Source: Poriferisodalis sp965215815
GTDB lineage: Bacteria > Actinomycetota > Acidimicrobiia > Acidimicrobiales > Poriferisodalaceae
Direction: 5' to 3'
DNA length: 64,000 nucleotides
NCBI RefSeq assembly: GCF_965215815.1
Contig: NZ_CBDCEO010000013.1
Span: 1,612,001 to 1,676,000 of the forward strand
The notes under the pieces were generated by a model that did not search any database, had not been told where the DNA came from, and saw only the letters and a program-made list of their open reading frames with translations. Every line of letters starts with the position of its first letter. Position 1 is the first letter of the stretch. The position numbers and the translations under genes were made by a program. This document shows, piece by piece, positions 24,539 to 33,505 of this stretch.

Positions 24539-26254
24539 GTGTCTGAGAACCGGCTGCAGGTTGAATTATCTGCGCGACTGTCCCGGTTGCGGCCCGCGCA
24601 CGTGGTGATGCAGCCGGCGATGATGGGCGCGGCTCGACTGACTCGCTACAGCTTCAGCCGAACCATGCTGCGCCGAGCCTCGCGCGACGGCTGGAAGGCC
24701 CGGCGAGTCCGGTTCGACATCGACGGCCGGGGTCACGGCGAAGCGGTGTACGAGGTCGACGCCGGCGGCTACCTGCTCAGCTTCATCGCGTTCACCACGA
24801 CGATCGACGAGACCGAGCACACCGACCGGGTGATCGCCAATCGGTGGGAGGTCACCGGCGCGCTCGTCGAGGGCGAGCCGACCGGCGAGTTCGCAGCCAT
24901 GCTCCGTCGCGAGGTCCCCCGCCAAGAGGCAGGTCGATTCGACTCGCGCGTCCTCGTGCTCACGCGCGGCAATCGCAGCGTGCGCTTCTTCGACTATCTC
25001 GTGAATGCCCTCGCCGAAGGCGAACAGCCCGACCCTGCACAGGTTGCCGACGCCGGCTACATCCTGCGAAGCACTGCCTTCTACGCCAACGGCAAATACG
25101 GGATGCGCTCCTTTGAGGGATACCCCAGCGACCATCCCCTCAAGGTGCCCTACCGAGCCCAGTTCGTGTGCGCATGGATGTTCCGAGAGCTCGGGTACGA
25201 CCTGGTCGAACACTGTGCCAGTGCCAGAGGGTCAAGCGCCGCAGCGTCCTTCGACCCCGACTGGAGCCGGTACTTCGGGCTCGGCAACGCCACCGGCTTG
25301 GGACTGGTGCCCTTTGCGTTCAAACACCCCAGGGTGCTCCACGCGTGGGTTGCCGTTCGAGAGCTGGCACTGGCCGACGTCCGATCGCTGCGGGGCACCC
25401 AAGACAGGTTCGCTCGCCTCGAGGCGTGGATCGAGCGGGCGCACCTGCACTTCGTCCACGGGACCGACGACGACTGCCGGCCGTTTCTCAACGCTGTCGA
25501 AGTGGCCTCAGCCGTCGAGCGGATCCGCGACGCATTCGAACGCTGCCGGAGCGAGCCCCTGCCTTTCGATGCCCTGTACCGCTGGTCGGAGCGCCAAGAT
25601 CCCGAGACCACCGAGCTGGTCGTGTCGCTGTTGACCGAACTGCACGACGCCGACGACGACCTGATCGACGACCTGCTCACCGTGGACGAGCACTGCTCAC
25701 TCGATCCCGGCATGACCGTCGGCAACATGCGAGCCCTGCTGTCTTCACGCTTCGCGTGGCTCAATCAGCTCGACCTCGACGACACATCGGCTGAGAGATG
25801 GTGGTGGGTCATCAGCGACAACACCGAGGAGCCACGCCGCACACGCCGAGACCAGCTCGACCCGTCACACCGCGATGTCGCCATCGACGTCGCGCTGCGC
25901 CTGTGGCGCCTGCGCGCAGTGCTGGACGGTTACGACAGCATGACGCCGATCCATCGCGTCCTCGACGATCAACCCGATCACCGTCTGGCAGCCGAGCGGC
26001 TCAACCTCAGCGACGGCATCTACACCGAACCGCGTGACAACGCCTGCTCTTCGCGCTATCTGCCGCTGCTGCTGCAGCGGTTCCAGCTCGCCACCTACGG
26101 CATGGACAACTTCAAGCCCAAGTCGACCGACTGGCTGAGGGTCACGCTGTTCGGGGGCGCTCCGCGCCTCGGCTGTGGGGGAAGAGACATGGACGACAAT
26201 TGGGTGCTGCCAGCCCGTCCAGGGAGGACCGCCCGTCCAAGGAGGTCCGGGTGA
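24539..26254 (+). CDS. Hypothetical protein associated with the ProVWX locus
   Basis: A 571-residue soluble protein with a GTG start. It reads as one well-formed globular protein: an N-terminal half with RRASRDGWKARRVRFDIDG, VYEVDAGGYLLSFIAF and VLVLTRGNRSVRFFDYLVNA, and a helical C-terminal half ending FQLATYGMDNFKPKSTDWLR. I believe similar proteins exist in other bacteria but I know no named function. Its stop overlaps the dipeptidase-like gene (GTGA), so the two are coupled. With that partner next to a betaine-type transporter, a role in catabolism of the imported amine is inferred. Confidence 0.7.
   Translation: MSENRLQVELSARLSRLRPAHVVMQPAMMGAARLTRYSFSRTMLRRASRDGWKARRVRFDIDGRGHGEAVYEVDAGGYLLSFIAFTTTIDETEHTDRVIANRWEVTGALVEGEPTGEFAAMLRREVPRQEAGRFDSRVLVLTRGNRSVRFFDYLVNALAEGEQPDPAQVADAGYILRSTAFYANGKYGMRSFEGYPSDHPLKVPYRAQFVCAWMFRELGYDLVEHCASARGSSAAASFDPDWSRYFGLGNATGLGLVPFAFKHPRVLHAWVAVRELALADVRSLRGTQDRFARLEAWIERAHLHFVHGTDDDCRPFLNAVEVASAVERIRDAFERCRSEPLPFDALYRWSERQDPETTELVVSLLTELHDADDDLIDDLLTVDEHCSLDPGMTVGNMRALLSSRFAWLNQLDLDDTSAERWWWVISDNTEEPRRTRRDQLDPSHRDVAIDVALRLWRLRAVLDGYDSMTPIHRVLDDQPDHRLAAERLNLSDGIYTEPRDNACSSRYLPLLLQRFQLATYGMDNFKPKSTDWLRVTLFGGAPRLGCGGRDMDDNWVLPARPGRTARPRRSG
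26213..26248 (+). repeat. 18-bp tandem duplication carrying a ribosome-binding site
   Basis: Units 26213-26230 and 26231-26248 (GCCCGTCCAGGGAGGACC and GCCCGTCCAAGGAGGTCC) differ at two bases. Each contains GGAGG. The second lies just upstream of the GTG at 26251; both are in frame with the end of the 571-aa gene. Confidence 0.8.
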
Positions 26255-27201
26255 TCATCGACGGGCTCCAAATCAACCACTGGTCCCGATCCGTCATCGA
26301 CGAGGTCAGATCCGGTGGCGTGAACATCGTCCACGCCACTGTGGGGGCATGGGAGGACCTTGCCGGAGCGATGACTCGCATCGGAGACTTCCGCCATCTG
26401 TGCCGGCACAACGCCGATGCGATCAGGGTGGTCACCAACGTCGACGAGATGCACCAAGCGGTGGCCGACGACGTGCTCGGCGCGGTCCTTGGCTTCCAGA
26501 ACAGCTCGATGCTCGGCGACGACCCCGAAATGGCTCAGATCTTCGCCGACGTCGGCGTGCGAGTCGTGCAGCTCACCTACAACATCGCCAACCACCTGGG
26601 AGCCAGCTGCTGGGAGCCCAGCGACGGTGGTCTCACCCGCGCCGGGCACCGCATGGTGGCGGCTCTCAACGACGCCGGAGTGCTGATCGACCTGTCCCAT
26701 GTCGGCAACCGGACGAGCATCGATGCGGTTCACGCATCGGCCCGGCCCGTCGCCGTCACCCATGGGAACCCGCTGTGGTTCTGCGACTCGCCCCGCAACA
26801 AGCCAGACGAGGTGCTCGATGCGGTGACGGCGCGCGGCGGCGTGATCGGATGCACGCTCTACCCGCTGTTCATGGGCGGGGCCGACGTTGGGCGGCAGGA
26901 GTACTGCGCCATGATCGCCCGGCTGGCCACCCAGGTCGGCGTAGAGCATGTGGCCATCGGCACCGATGCGGTGCTCGGTTGGCAGGACGACGGATTGGGT
27001 TGGATGCGCAGCGGGCGCTGGGATCGCCCGGCAGATGCCGGAGCGGTCCCGGACTTTCCCGAATGGCCTGCGTGGTTTCGGGGACCCAGGGACTTCGCAT
27101 CGCTCGCCGCTGGCATCGACGATGCCGGGTTCTCGCCCGCCGAACGCGACTCCATTCTGGGCGGCAACTGGCTGCGCCTGTTCGGAGAGCTCTTCGGATG
27201 A
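26251..27201 (+). CDS. Peptidase M19-like (membrane dipeptidase homologue)
   Basis: A 316-residue TIM-barrel protein of the M19 renal-dipeptidase superfamily. It resembles the dipeptidase-like protein found in pseudomonad glycine betaine/dimethylglycine loci, from memory of that gene order. Seen motifs: IIDGLQINHWS at the N-terminus, QLTYNIANHLGASC, LIDLSHVGNRT, AVTHGNPLWF and HVAIGTDAVLG. The canonical N-terminal HxD zinc ligand pair is replaced by DGLQINH, so the metal site is altered. Start at GTG 26251, because it overlaps the upstream stop by GTGA and follows GGAGG. Not membrane-anchored. Confidence 0.8.
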   Translation: MIIDGLQINHWSRSVIDEVRSGGVNIVHATVGAWEDLAGAMTRIGDFRHLCRHNADAIRVVTNVDEMHQAVADDVLGAVLGFQNSSMLGDDPEMAQIFADVGVRVVQLTYNIANHLGASCWEPSDGGLTRAGHRMVAALNDAGVLIDLSHVGNRTSIDAVHASARPVAVTHGNPLWFCDSPRNKPDEVLDAVTARGGVIGCTLYPLFMGGADVGRQEYCAMIARLATQVGVEHVAIGTDAVLGWQDDGLGWMRSGRWDRPADAGAVPDFPEWPAWFRGPRDFASLAAGIDDAGFSPAERDSILGGNWLRLFGELFG

Positions 27202-27225
27202 CGAACCACCGGGCGAGACGATGAC

Positions 27226-27801
27226 ATGAGCACGACCATCACGGTTGCACCACGAGAGATCCACGATCTCGCCTACCGGGCCGGCTGCGTCGCCGGATGC
27301 GACGCCGGCACGGCCGAACGCATCGCCCATAACGTCACGTTCTCAGAAATCCATCACGGCGCGGCAGTGCGCGCGTTCTGCGAGGCGCTTGAGACCCATG
27401 CTCTCCCGGCTTCGTCGTGGGTGGCTGCGCCCGACGCGCTAGCGGCAGCCGAGCTCGCGGCGCGCAATGACGACATCACATCGACCACATTTGAGCCAGG
27501 AGTGCCGCTGGCCGCGATCGCAGGGACGCTTCAGCAGAGTTTGGAGCGGGGCGTGGCTCCCACCCGATTTGACGCCGATGCCCGGGGTGATACGTCGGTG
27601 GCCACCATCGAGCTGTGCTTGGTCGACGACGAGGCGGTATCTGCGCGTCGGGCGCTGATCGCCGACGCCCACAACGAGGCGTACCGGCACGGCCTCGCCG
27701 TCGAACGGATCTGGTTCAGCAGGCTTGAAGCTGCGGCCGCGACGTACCTGGTTGCCGAGTCCACACTCGACGAAATCGACTCACGGTCCTGCGTCGCCTG
27801 A
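27226..27801 (+). CDS. DUF3726-like protein
   Basis: A 191-residue protein. The N-terminus (ITVAPREIHDLAYRAGCVAG) has the layout I associate with DUF3726, a family of unknown function; the match is tentative. The remainder is Ala-rich alpha/beta with no catalytic motif. It starts 24 bp after the dipeptidase-like gene and probably belongs to the same transcript. Its 3' end overlaps the end of the convergent CoxS-like gene by 21 bp, so the two operons meet tail to tail. Confidence 0.5.
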   Translation: MSTTITVAPREIHDLAYRAGCVAGCDAGTAERIAHNVTFSEIHHGAAVRAFCEALETHALPASSWVAAPDALAAAELAARNDDITSTTFEPGVPLAAIAGTLQQSLERGVAPTRFDADARGDTSVATIELCLVDDEAVSARRALIADAHNEAYRHGLAVERIWFSRLEAAAATYLVAESTLDEIDSRSCVA

Positions 27802-28329
27802 TTCGGCCTCGGCAATCGACACGGCCCGTGTTGACGACGACTGCGCGGCGTTCCACGCATGGGTAACCGCGGCCACGATGTTCTGGTAGCCGGTGCACCG
27901 GCACAGGTTGCCTGACAGCAATTCGGTGATGCGTTCGGGCTCTCGCCAGTCTTCGGGGTCGACGCTCTCGAGCGTCATCAGGAACCCAGCAGTGCAGAAG
28001 CCGCACTGCAAGGCGTGGTGGTCGTGGAACGACTGCTGCATCGGCGAAAGGGAATCCGAGCCCGCGGGGGCGAGGTCCTCGACGGTGCGGATCTCGGCGC
28101 CGTCGGCTTGGACGGCAAACATGAGGCAGGACCGCACGGCGTCCCCGTCGACGATCACGGTGCAGGCGCCGCAGTAGCCGTGCTCGCAGCCGACGTGGGT
28201 GCCGGTGAGGTTGACGACGTCGCGGATGTAGTCCGACAGCAGCAGCCGGACCGGCACGCGATGCCGGTGGGATCGACCGTTGATCATCACCTCGACGCCG
28301 ACTTCTGAAACCGCCTCGAGTGTCGTCAT
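27781..28329 (-). CDS. Molybdenum hydroxylase small subunit, [2Fe-2S] (CoxS-like)
   Basis: A 182-residue iron-sulfur subunit of the xanthine oxidase/CO dehydrogenase superfamily. The plant-type [2Fe-2S] cluster is CEHGYCGACTVIVDG; the second, helical [2Fe-2S] domain has CGFCTAGF and CRCTGYQNI. It passes electrons from the Mo site to the FAD subunit. It is the last gene of an eight-gene overlapping operon; the ATG overlaps the stop of the medium subunit (ATGA at 28326-28329). It looks complete. The gene order large, medium, small is unusual compared with the M-S-L order of true cox operons. Confidence 0.92.
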   Translation of the reverse strand: MTTLEAVSEVGVEVMINGRSHRHRVPVRLLLSDYIRDVVNLTGTHVGCEHGYCGACTVIVDGDAVRSCLMFAVQADGAEIRTVEDLAPAGSDSLSPMQQSFHDHHALQCGFCTAGFLMTLESVDPEDWREPERITELLSGNLCRCTGYQNIVAAVTHAWNAAQSSSTRAVSIAEAESGDAGP

Positions 28330-29192
28330 GCGGCCCCCTGTTGGGCCAGCACGCCCCTTGCCACTCTTACGACCAACGCCGCTAGCGCTTCGCGGCGATA
28401 CCGGCCTGAAGCGTGGATGTCGTCGAAAGCGTCGGCGGAGTCCTCCATCGCGGCTTCGATGAGTCCGTCTCCAGGGTGACCGGTTGCCCAGCCCGAGATC
28501 GCCGCCTCGGCAGTTGGCAGGCGGGAGGGCATGCCGCCGACACCGAAGCCAACGAGGCGTGCGGAGCGCACTGCACCGGCGTCTGTGTCGACGACCGCGA
28601 CCAGCCCGGCGATGGCGAAGTCGCCGGCGCGACGGGAGATCTCGTCCACCACGGTCACTGAGCCGGTCGGAGGTGACGGGAATCGCACCTCGGTGACCAG
28701 CTCGGCGTCGTCGAGCGCGGTCCAGAAGGGTCCACAGAAGAAGTCGGATGCGGCGACAGAGCGGTGTCCGTCCGGTCCCGCAACTCCGATCACGGCGTCA
28801 GTGGCGACTGCGAGGGCGGGCAGCTCGGCAGCTGGGTCGGCGTGGGCGATGCTGCCGCAGACAGTGCCGCGGTTGCGGATCTGCAAGTGCCCCACGTGGC
28901 GCAGCGCAGCCCGCAGACCGGGCACGGCCCCCGCGGCGGCGGCGTCGCGCAGCACCTGGCTCTGGGTCGCTGCCGCCCCGACGACCACCCCGTTGTCGTC
29001 GGTGTTGACGCCGTCGAGGCCTGCCACGCAACGAATGTCCACCAGCAGCGAAATGTCTGTCAGCCGGAAGTTCATCGTCGGTATCAGGCTCTGGCCGCCC
29101 GCCAGCACCCGGCTGGACTCATCGGAGCCGAGAGCCTCGACCGCTTCGGCCAACGTTGCGGGCCGGCAATAGTCAAACGGTGCAGGTTTCAC
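28326..29192 (-). CDS. Molybdenum hydroxylase medium subunit, FAD-binding (CoxM-like)
   Basis: A 288-residue FAD subunit. The FAD-binding signature is visible as RVLAGGQSLIPTMNFRL, and a second FAD motif as RNRGTVCGSIAHADPAAELPA. The start is set at GTG 29192, because it overlaps the large-subunit stop (GTGA at 29189) and begins VKPAPFDYCRPATLAEAVE, the usual N-terminus; a longer frame upstream lies inside the large-subunit gene. It is the electron exit of the complex. Confidence 0.92.
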   Translation of the reverse strand: MKPAPFDYCRPATLAEAVEALGSDESSRVLAGGQSLIPTMNFRLTDISLLVDIRCVAGLDGVNTDDNGVVVGAAATQSQVLRDAAAAGAVPGLRAALRHVGHLQIRNRGTVCGSIAHADPAAELPALAVATDAVIGVAGPDGHRSVAASDFFCGPFWTALDDAELVTEVRFPSPPTGSVTVVDEISRRAGDFAIAGLVAVVDTDAGAVRSARLVGFGVGGMPSRLPTAEAAISGWATGHPGDGLIEAAMEDSADAFDDIHASGRYRREALAALVVRVARGVLAQQGAA

Positions 29193-31585
29193 GGGCCTGT
29201 GACCGCTGCATCGCCGAAGGCTCCTGCGGCCCGGAGCGCATCGCGGACCGCGACCGGCGTGACAGGACACGCTGTCACGTCGATGTCCCATTCCGACAGG
29301 GCGTCGGAGACGGCGCCCGCCACCACCGCAGGCGGGCCGACCGTGCCGCCCTCGCCACAGCCCTTGACCCCCAAGGGATGCTCAGGCGCCGGTGTCTCGA
29401 TGTGATCGACCTCCATGTGCGGTATTTCCGCACATGTCGGCACGAGGTAGTCCATGAACGATGCAAACCTGGGGGAGGCAGTCTCGGAGTCGTACTGGAA
29501 GTGCTCGTACATTGCGCCGGCGATCCCCTGGGCCACACCGCCATGGACCTGGCCCTCCACGATCGCCGGGTTGATAATGGTGCCACAGTCGTGGACCACG
29601 ATGAAGTCCTCGATGGCCACTTCGCCGGTGCTGATCCGCACGCTGACAGTCCCGATGTGCGTGCCGTTCGACCAACCGGCGGCAGAATTGACTCTGCCGG
29701 CGCCATCGCGCTCGTGCTGCAGGTTCTCCGGCTGGAAATGGCCAGACATCTCCAGGCCAGCCTCCATGCCGTCGGGCAAGTCCACTGTGCGGACCCAGGC
29801 TGCGGTGGCCACCTCGGCCCAGCTCACCGAGGGCCGGCTGCTGCCTGCCACCCTGAATGCACCGTCGGTGAGCACCATGTCGGCCTCGGCCGCCTCCAGC
29901 ATGTGCGCTGCGATCACACGGGCTTTGTCCATCAACCGCTGCGAGGCCATCAGCACCGATCCAGTGAGCATCATCGCTCCGCGGCTGCCCCATGAGCCCA
30001 AGCCGTACGGCGATCGCTCGGTGTCGCCCAGCACGACGGTGACGCCGTCGGGCGAGACGCCCAGCGCGTCGGCCGCGAGCTGCGCGGCCGCGGTCTCTGC
30101 GCCTTGTCCGAACGCACTGAGCCCGGCTGCGATGCGCACCGAGCCGTCGGGTTCGACCCTCACCGTGGCCGCGTCGCCGCCCGCCCAGTGGCCGGTCGTG
30201 AGGAAGTAGCTCGGCGAGGTCGGCTCGATGTAGTTGGCGTAGCCCACACCGACTCGTACATCGGGATCGTCGGCGTGGGCTGATCGTGCCCGCGCCAGTG
30301 CGGGCTCGGCCAGCTCCAAAGCCCGCTCGAAGCACTCCGTGTGCGAGCCGGAGTCGACGCGCCCGCCGCCGTGCATGACATAGGGCAACTGCGGGCGACG
30401 CAGCAGCATCCTCCGGCGCAGCTCCACCCGGTCGGTCCCGGTCAGCCGGGCCACCCGGTCGATGATGCGTTCCATCACGAAGGTGCTCTCGGGAACCCCG
30501 AATCCGCGGTAGGCGCCAGAAGGGGTCTTGTTGGTCACCGCCGCGACAGTGCGCGTCGCCACGTTGGCGAGGTCATAGCTCCCGCTCAAGCAGGCGTTGG
30601 TGACGAAAACCGGTGACACGCCGGGCATGAAGATCTCGCCCGAGCCGAGGTCGAGGGTGGACGTGCAGCGCACGGCTCGGATCGTGCCGTCATCGTCGTA
30701 GGCGGCCTCCACCTCGTGGCGCTGCTCGCGGGCGTGCACCGACGCCACGAGGCTCTCCATGCGGTCCTCTATCCAACGGACGGGCTGGCCGAGCGTCAAA
30801 GCGATCCAAGGCACCACCACGTCCTCGGGATAGATGTGGGTCTTGACGCCGAATCCTCCGCCGATGGCGGGATGGACCACGCGCACCTTTGCCTCGGGCA
30901 TGCCCAGCGCTTCTGCGATCGTGGTCCGCACGATGTGAGGGCTCTGCGTGGAGGACCAGACCGTGAGCATTCCGTCGGCAGCGTCCGCCACCACGCCCCT
31001 CGTCTCCATCGGCAGCCCCGACTGGCGCTGGCTGATGTAGGTATCGGTGAAGGCGTGGTCCGCCTCGACGAATGCCCGGTCCACCTCGGGCCTGTGGACG
31101 GCCTGATCCACCGAGCAGTTGTCGACCCAGTGGTCGTACAGCTTCGGCGCGCCCGGCGCGAGAGCCTGGTCGAGATCTGCCACGGTCGGCAGTGGCTCAA
31201 ACTCCGTTCCGGCGGCCACCAGGTCCGTCGCGTCCTCTGCGATGTAGCGATCGGTGGCCACCACCGCGGCGTACGGGGTGCCGACGTAGCGCACCCTGTC
31301 CGAAGCGAGCGGCCGCTGCCCCACCGGGCCGATGTATCCGATGTAGTCAGGGAAGGCATTCACCTCGGCGAGGTCCTGCGCGGTGAACACCGCTATCACG
31401 CCGTCGGTGGCCAGTGCGTCTGACGTATCGATCGAGGCGATCCGGGCGTGGGCCTCGGTGCTGCGGACGAAGGCGACCTCTGCCATCCCGGCGATCTTCA
31501 GATCCGCGATGTATCGGCTCCGGCCGGTGAGCGGGCCACGGTCCTCGCGCCTTGGCACCGATCGCCCGACGTGACGAGTGCTCAC
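29189..31585 (-). CDS. Molybdenum hydroxylase large subunit (xanthine dehydrogenase/aldehyde oxidase type)
   Basis: A 798-residue molybdopterin-cytosine-dinucleotide-type catalytic subunit. The start is GTG 31585 (VSTRHVGRSVPRREDRGPLT), coupled by GTGA to the amidase-like stop. Active-site loop GAYRGFGVPES is of the xanthine dehydrogenase/aldehyde oxidase form, not the AYxCSFR of form I CO dehydrogenase, so CO is unlikely as substrate. The catalytic Glu lies in GVKGCGEGGTVGPP near the C-terminus. GGGFGVKTH and the Gln-rich molybdopterin loop region (FGQGAETAAAQ) are also present. It probably hydroxylates an aromatic N-heterocycle or an aldehyde. No maturation genes are in the window. Confidence 0.9.
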   Translation of the reverse strand: MSTRHVGRSVPRREDRGPLTGRSRYIADLKIAGMAEVAFVRSTEAHARIASIDTSDALATDGVIAVFTAQDLAEVNAFPDYIGYIGPVGQRPLASDRVRYVGTPYAAVVATDRYIAEDATDLVAAGTEFEPLPTVADLDQALAPGAPKLYDHWVDNCSVDQAVHRPEVDRAFVEADHAFTDTYISQRQSGLPMETRGVVADAADGMLTVWSSTQSPHIVRTTIAEALGMPEAKVRVVHPAIGGGFGVKTHIYPEDVVVPWIALTLGQPVRWIEDRMESLVASVHAREQRHEVEAAYDDDGTIRAVRCTSTLDLGSGEIFMPGVSPVFVTNACLSGSYDLANVATRTVAAVTNKTPSGAYRGFGVPESTFVMERIIDRVARLTGTDRVELRRRMLLRRPQLPYVMHGGGRVDSGSHTECFERALELAEPALARARSAHADDPDVRVGVGYANYIEPTSPSYFLTTGHWAGGDAATVRVEPDGSVRIAAGLSAFGQGAETAAAQLAADALGVSPDGVTVVLGDTERSPYGLGSWGSRGAMMLTGSVLMASQRLMDKARVIAAHMLEAAEADMVLTDGAFRVAGSSRPSVSWAEVATAAWVRTVDLPDGMEAGLEMSGHFQPENLQHERDGAGRVNSAAGWSNGTHIGTVSVRISTGEVAIEDFIVVHDCGTIINPAIVEGQVHGGVAQGIAGAMYEHFQYDSETASPRFASFMDYLVPTCAEIPHMEVDHIETPAPEHPLGVKGCGEGGTVGPPAVVAGAVSDALSEWDIDVTACPVTPVAVRDALRAAGAFGDAAVTGP

Positions 31586-32751
31586 GAGGTTGACCAGCGG
31601 GCCGACAAGCGGACCAAGGGACGCACATCCAGTGCGGTTTCGAGTTGCTCGGCGAGCGACAGCAACTCGGCGTCGCCCCCGTGCCGTCCGACGAGCTGAA
31701 TCGCGACCGGCAGGCCGTCGACGAACCCAACGGGCAGCACCACCGCAGGATGTCCGGAGACGTTGAAGGGCACCGCGAACGGGAAGGCCCCCCACAGCCG
31801 GGAAACCGGCTCTCCGGCGACGGCCGTCGGGCGGCAGCCCAGCTCGAAGGCGGTGGTGGCTGTGGCCGGAGTGACGATCACGTCGTAGTCACAGAAGTAG
31901 CGGTCCACCCGCTCGCGGTAGCGAGCCAAGGCGGAACGGGCCGCCACCAGTACATCTGGATCGAGCTGCTCGGCCGCCACCAGGGACCGCCGGTGGTACC
32001 AGGTCAACTCATGGGGACCACCAAGCAGATGGCCGCGGCGCTCGCCCTCCTCAGCCAGCACGAGCGGACCGAATATCTCCTCCCAGCCCCCGAGGTCCAG
32101 TTCGGTGGGGCTCACGTCGTGGCCGCAGGCCGCGAGCTGTGTCACCGCGGTTGCCACCAAATTGCCGACGTCGGCGTCGATCGGGCGACCCTCGGGCTTG
32201 GGACACCAGGCGATGCGGCGCGGGCCCACGCCGGCCGAGGCGTCTTGGGTCCCGGTGCCGTCGGCGGACAACACCGAGTGCAGGCGGCGGGCGTCGGCGG
32301 TTCGACGAGGGTCGAAGGGATTGGCGGTGTCGGGGCCCAGCAGGTTGTCCGTTGTGGCCGACTGGCAGAACTCCGAGACGTTGGTCTTGCCGACGAACAC
32401 TGCTCCGGCGCGGCGCAGGCGACGCACTGCACCGGAGTCGTGCCGGGCCACATCGTTGGCGTGGGCCAAACAGCCCAGCGTGGTGACGTGTCCGGAGATG
32501 TGGAAGGCGTCCTTGATCGAGACAGGGACACCGGCGAGAGGGCCAGCGTTGCCGCTCCGGTAGGCCGTCTCGGCCGCGGCGGCCTGTTTGCGGGCCAGCT
32601 CGGAGGTGGCGAGGACGAAGGCGTGCAGCGTCGGGTTGACCTGGGCTATGCGCGCCTGGGCCAGCTCGGAGACCTCTACCGGTGACAGCGAGCCGCCGCG
32701 GTAGGCGTCGACAAGCCGCTGCACCGGCCACCACAGGGGTCCTTCATCCAC
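31582..32751 (-). CDS. Amidase-signature-family protein lacking the catalytic serine region
   Basis: 389 residues, about 80-90 shorter than typical amidases. The N-terminal part is normal (PLAGVPVSIKDAF with the catalytic Lys; GAVFVGKTNVSEF). After NPFDPRRT the expected Gly/Ser-rich segment with cis-Ser and nucleophilic Ser is absent, and the sequence passes through a short unrelated stretch (ADARRLHSVLSADG) into the downstream amidase fold (RIAWCPKPEGRPIDADV). The C-terminus is normal (VSGHPAVVLPVGFVDGLPV). The reading frame is kept, so the deletion is in frame. It is probably inactive as an amidase or has a new role. It overlaps both neighbours. Confidence 0.75.
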   Translation of the reverse strand: MDEGPLWWPVQRLVDAYRGGSLSPVEVSELAQARIAQVNPTLHAFVLATSELARKQAAAAETAYRSGNAGPLAGVPVSIKDAFHISGHVTTLGCLAHANDVARHDSGAVRRLRRAGAVFVGKTNVSEFCQSATTDNLLGPDTANPFDPRRTADARRLHSVLSADGTGTQDASAGVGPRRIAWCPKPEGRPIDADVGNLVATAVTQLAACGHDVSPTELDLGGWEEIFGPLVLAEEGERRGHLLGGPHELTWYHRRSLVAAEQLDPDVLVAARSALARYRERVDRYFCDYDVIVTPATATTAFELGCRPTAVAGEPVSRLWGAFPFAVPFNVSGHPAVVLPVGFVDGLPVAIQLVGRHGGDAELLSLAEQLETALDVRPLVRLSARWSTS

Positions 32752-33505
32752 GAGCCGACACCCCTCCAGAGACGGTGAACACCTCGCCGGTCACATAGCT
32801 GGCCTCATCCGACGCCAAGTACGAGACCATGCTCGCGACATCGTCGGGCTGCCCGATGCGGCCCAGGAACGCCTTGTCTGACAGGTAGCTGTCGAAGAAC
32901 TCTTGCGGGTAGATCCTGCGCAGGAAATCGTTGTAGATCAGACCCGGTGCCACCGCATTGACCCGCACCCCATGGACTCCGTTCTCTGCCGCAGCCACCC
33001 GGGTGAGAGCAAGGACGCCAGCCTTGGCCGCGGAATAAGCGGCGCCATGCTCAGTCGACATCTCCCAGGCCGCTATCGACGAGATGTTGATGATCGAGCC
33101 GCCGCCTGCGGCGATCATCGCGGCGAGCGCGTAGCGCATGCACACGAACGTGCCGGTCAGATCGACGTCGAGGCAGCGCTGCCAGGTCTCGGTGGACATC
33201 TCGGCCACCGGCTCGATCTTCGACCAGCCCGCGTTGTTGACCAGCACATCAAGCCCACCCTTGACGGCCGCTACTTCTGAGATGACGGCCTGCACCTGGG
33301 TGTGGTCGGTCACGTCGAGGTGATAGGCGCTCACCTCGCGCCCGACCTCGTCGGCCAGGACGTCGGCGAACTCGCGGCACCGGCGGTCGTGGGCATCGGT
33401 GACCACGACGTCCAGCCCGTCGTGAGCGAGCCGTCTCGCCACCGCCGCTCCAATGCCGGCACCGGCGGCCGCGGTCACCAGTGCGACCCGCGGATAGTTC
33501 CCCAT
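32744..33505 (-). CDS. Short-chain dehydrogenase/reductase (SDR)
   Basis: A 253-residue classical SDR. The NAD(P) motif is VTAAAGAGIGAAVARRL, then the NNAGWSK motif, the catalytic Ser in INISSIAAW, YSAAK with the Tyr-Lys pair, and the C-terminal VTGEVFTVSGG. The nicotinamide loop is in NAVAPGLIYNDF. The start is ATG 33505, which overlaps the LLM gene stop by one base (TGATG); a longer frame runs back into that gene. It overlaps the amidase-like gene by 8 nt. It probably oxidises an alcohol or reduces a ketone intermediate of the pathway. Confidence 0.92.
   Translation of the reverse strand: MGNYPRVALVTAAAGAGIGAAVARRLAHDGLDVVVTDAHDRRCREFADVLADEVGREVSAYHLDVTDHTQVQAVISEVAAVKGGLDVLVNNAGWSKIEPVAEMSTETWQRCLDVDLTGTFVCMRYALAAMIAAGGGSIINISSIAAWEMSTEHGAAYSAAKAGVLALTRVAAAENGVHGVRVNAVAPGLIYNDFLRRIYPQEFFDSYLSDKAFLGRIGQPDDVASMVSYLASDEASYVTGEVFTVSGGVSARG

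Noticed and set aside
27781..31585. Aerobic carbon monoxide dehydrogenase (coxSML)
   Set aside because: The large subunit has AYRGFG, not the form I AYxCSFR loop, gene order differs from cox operons, and no cox accessory genes are present.
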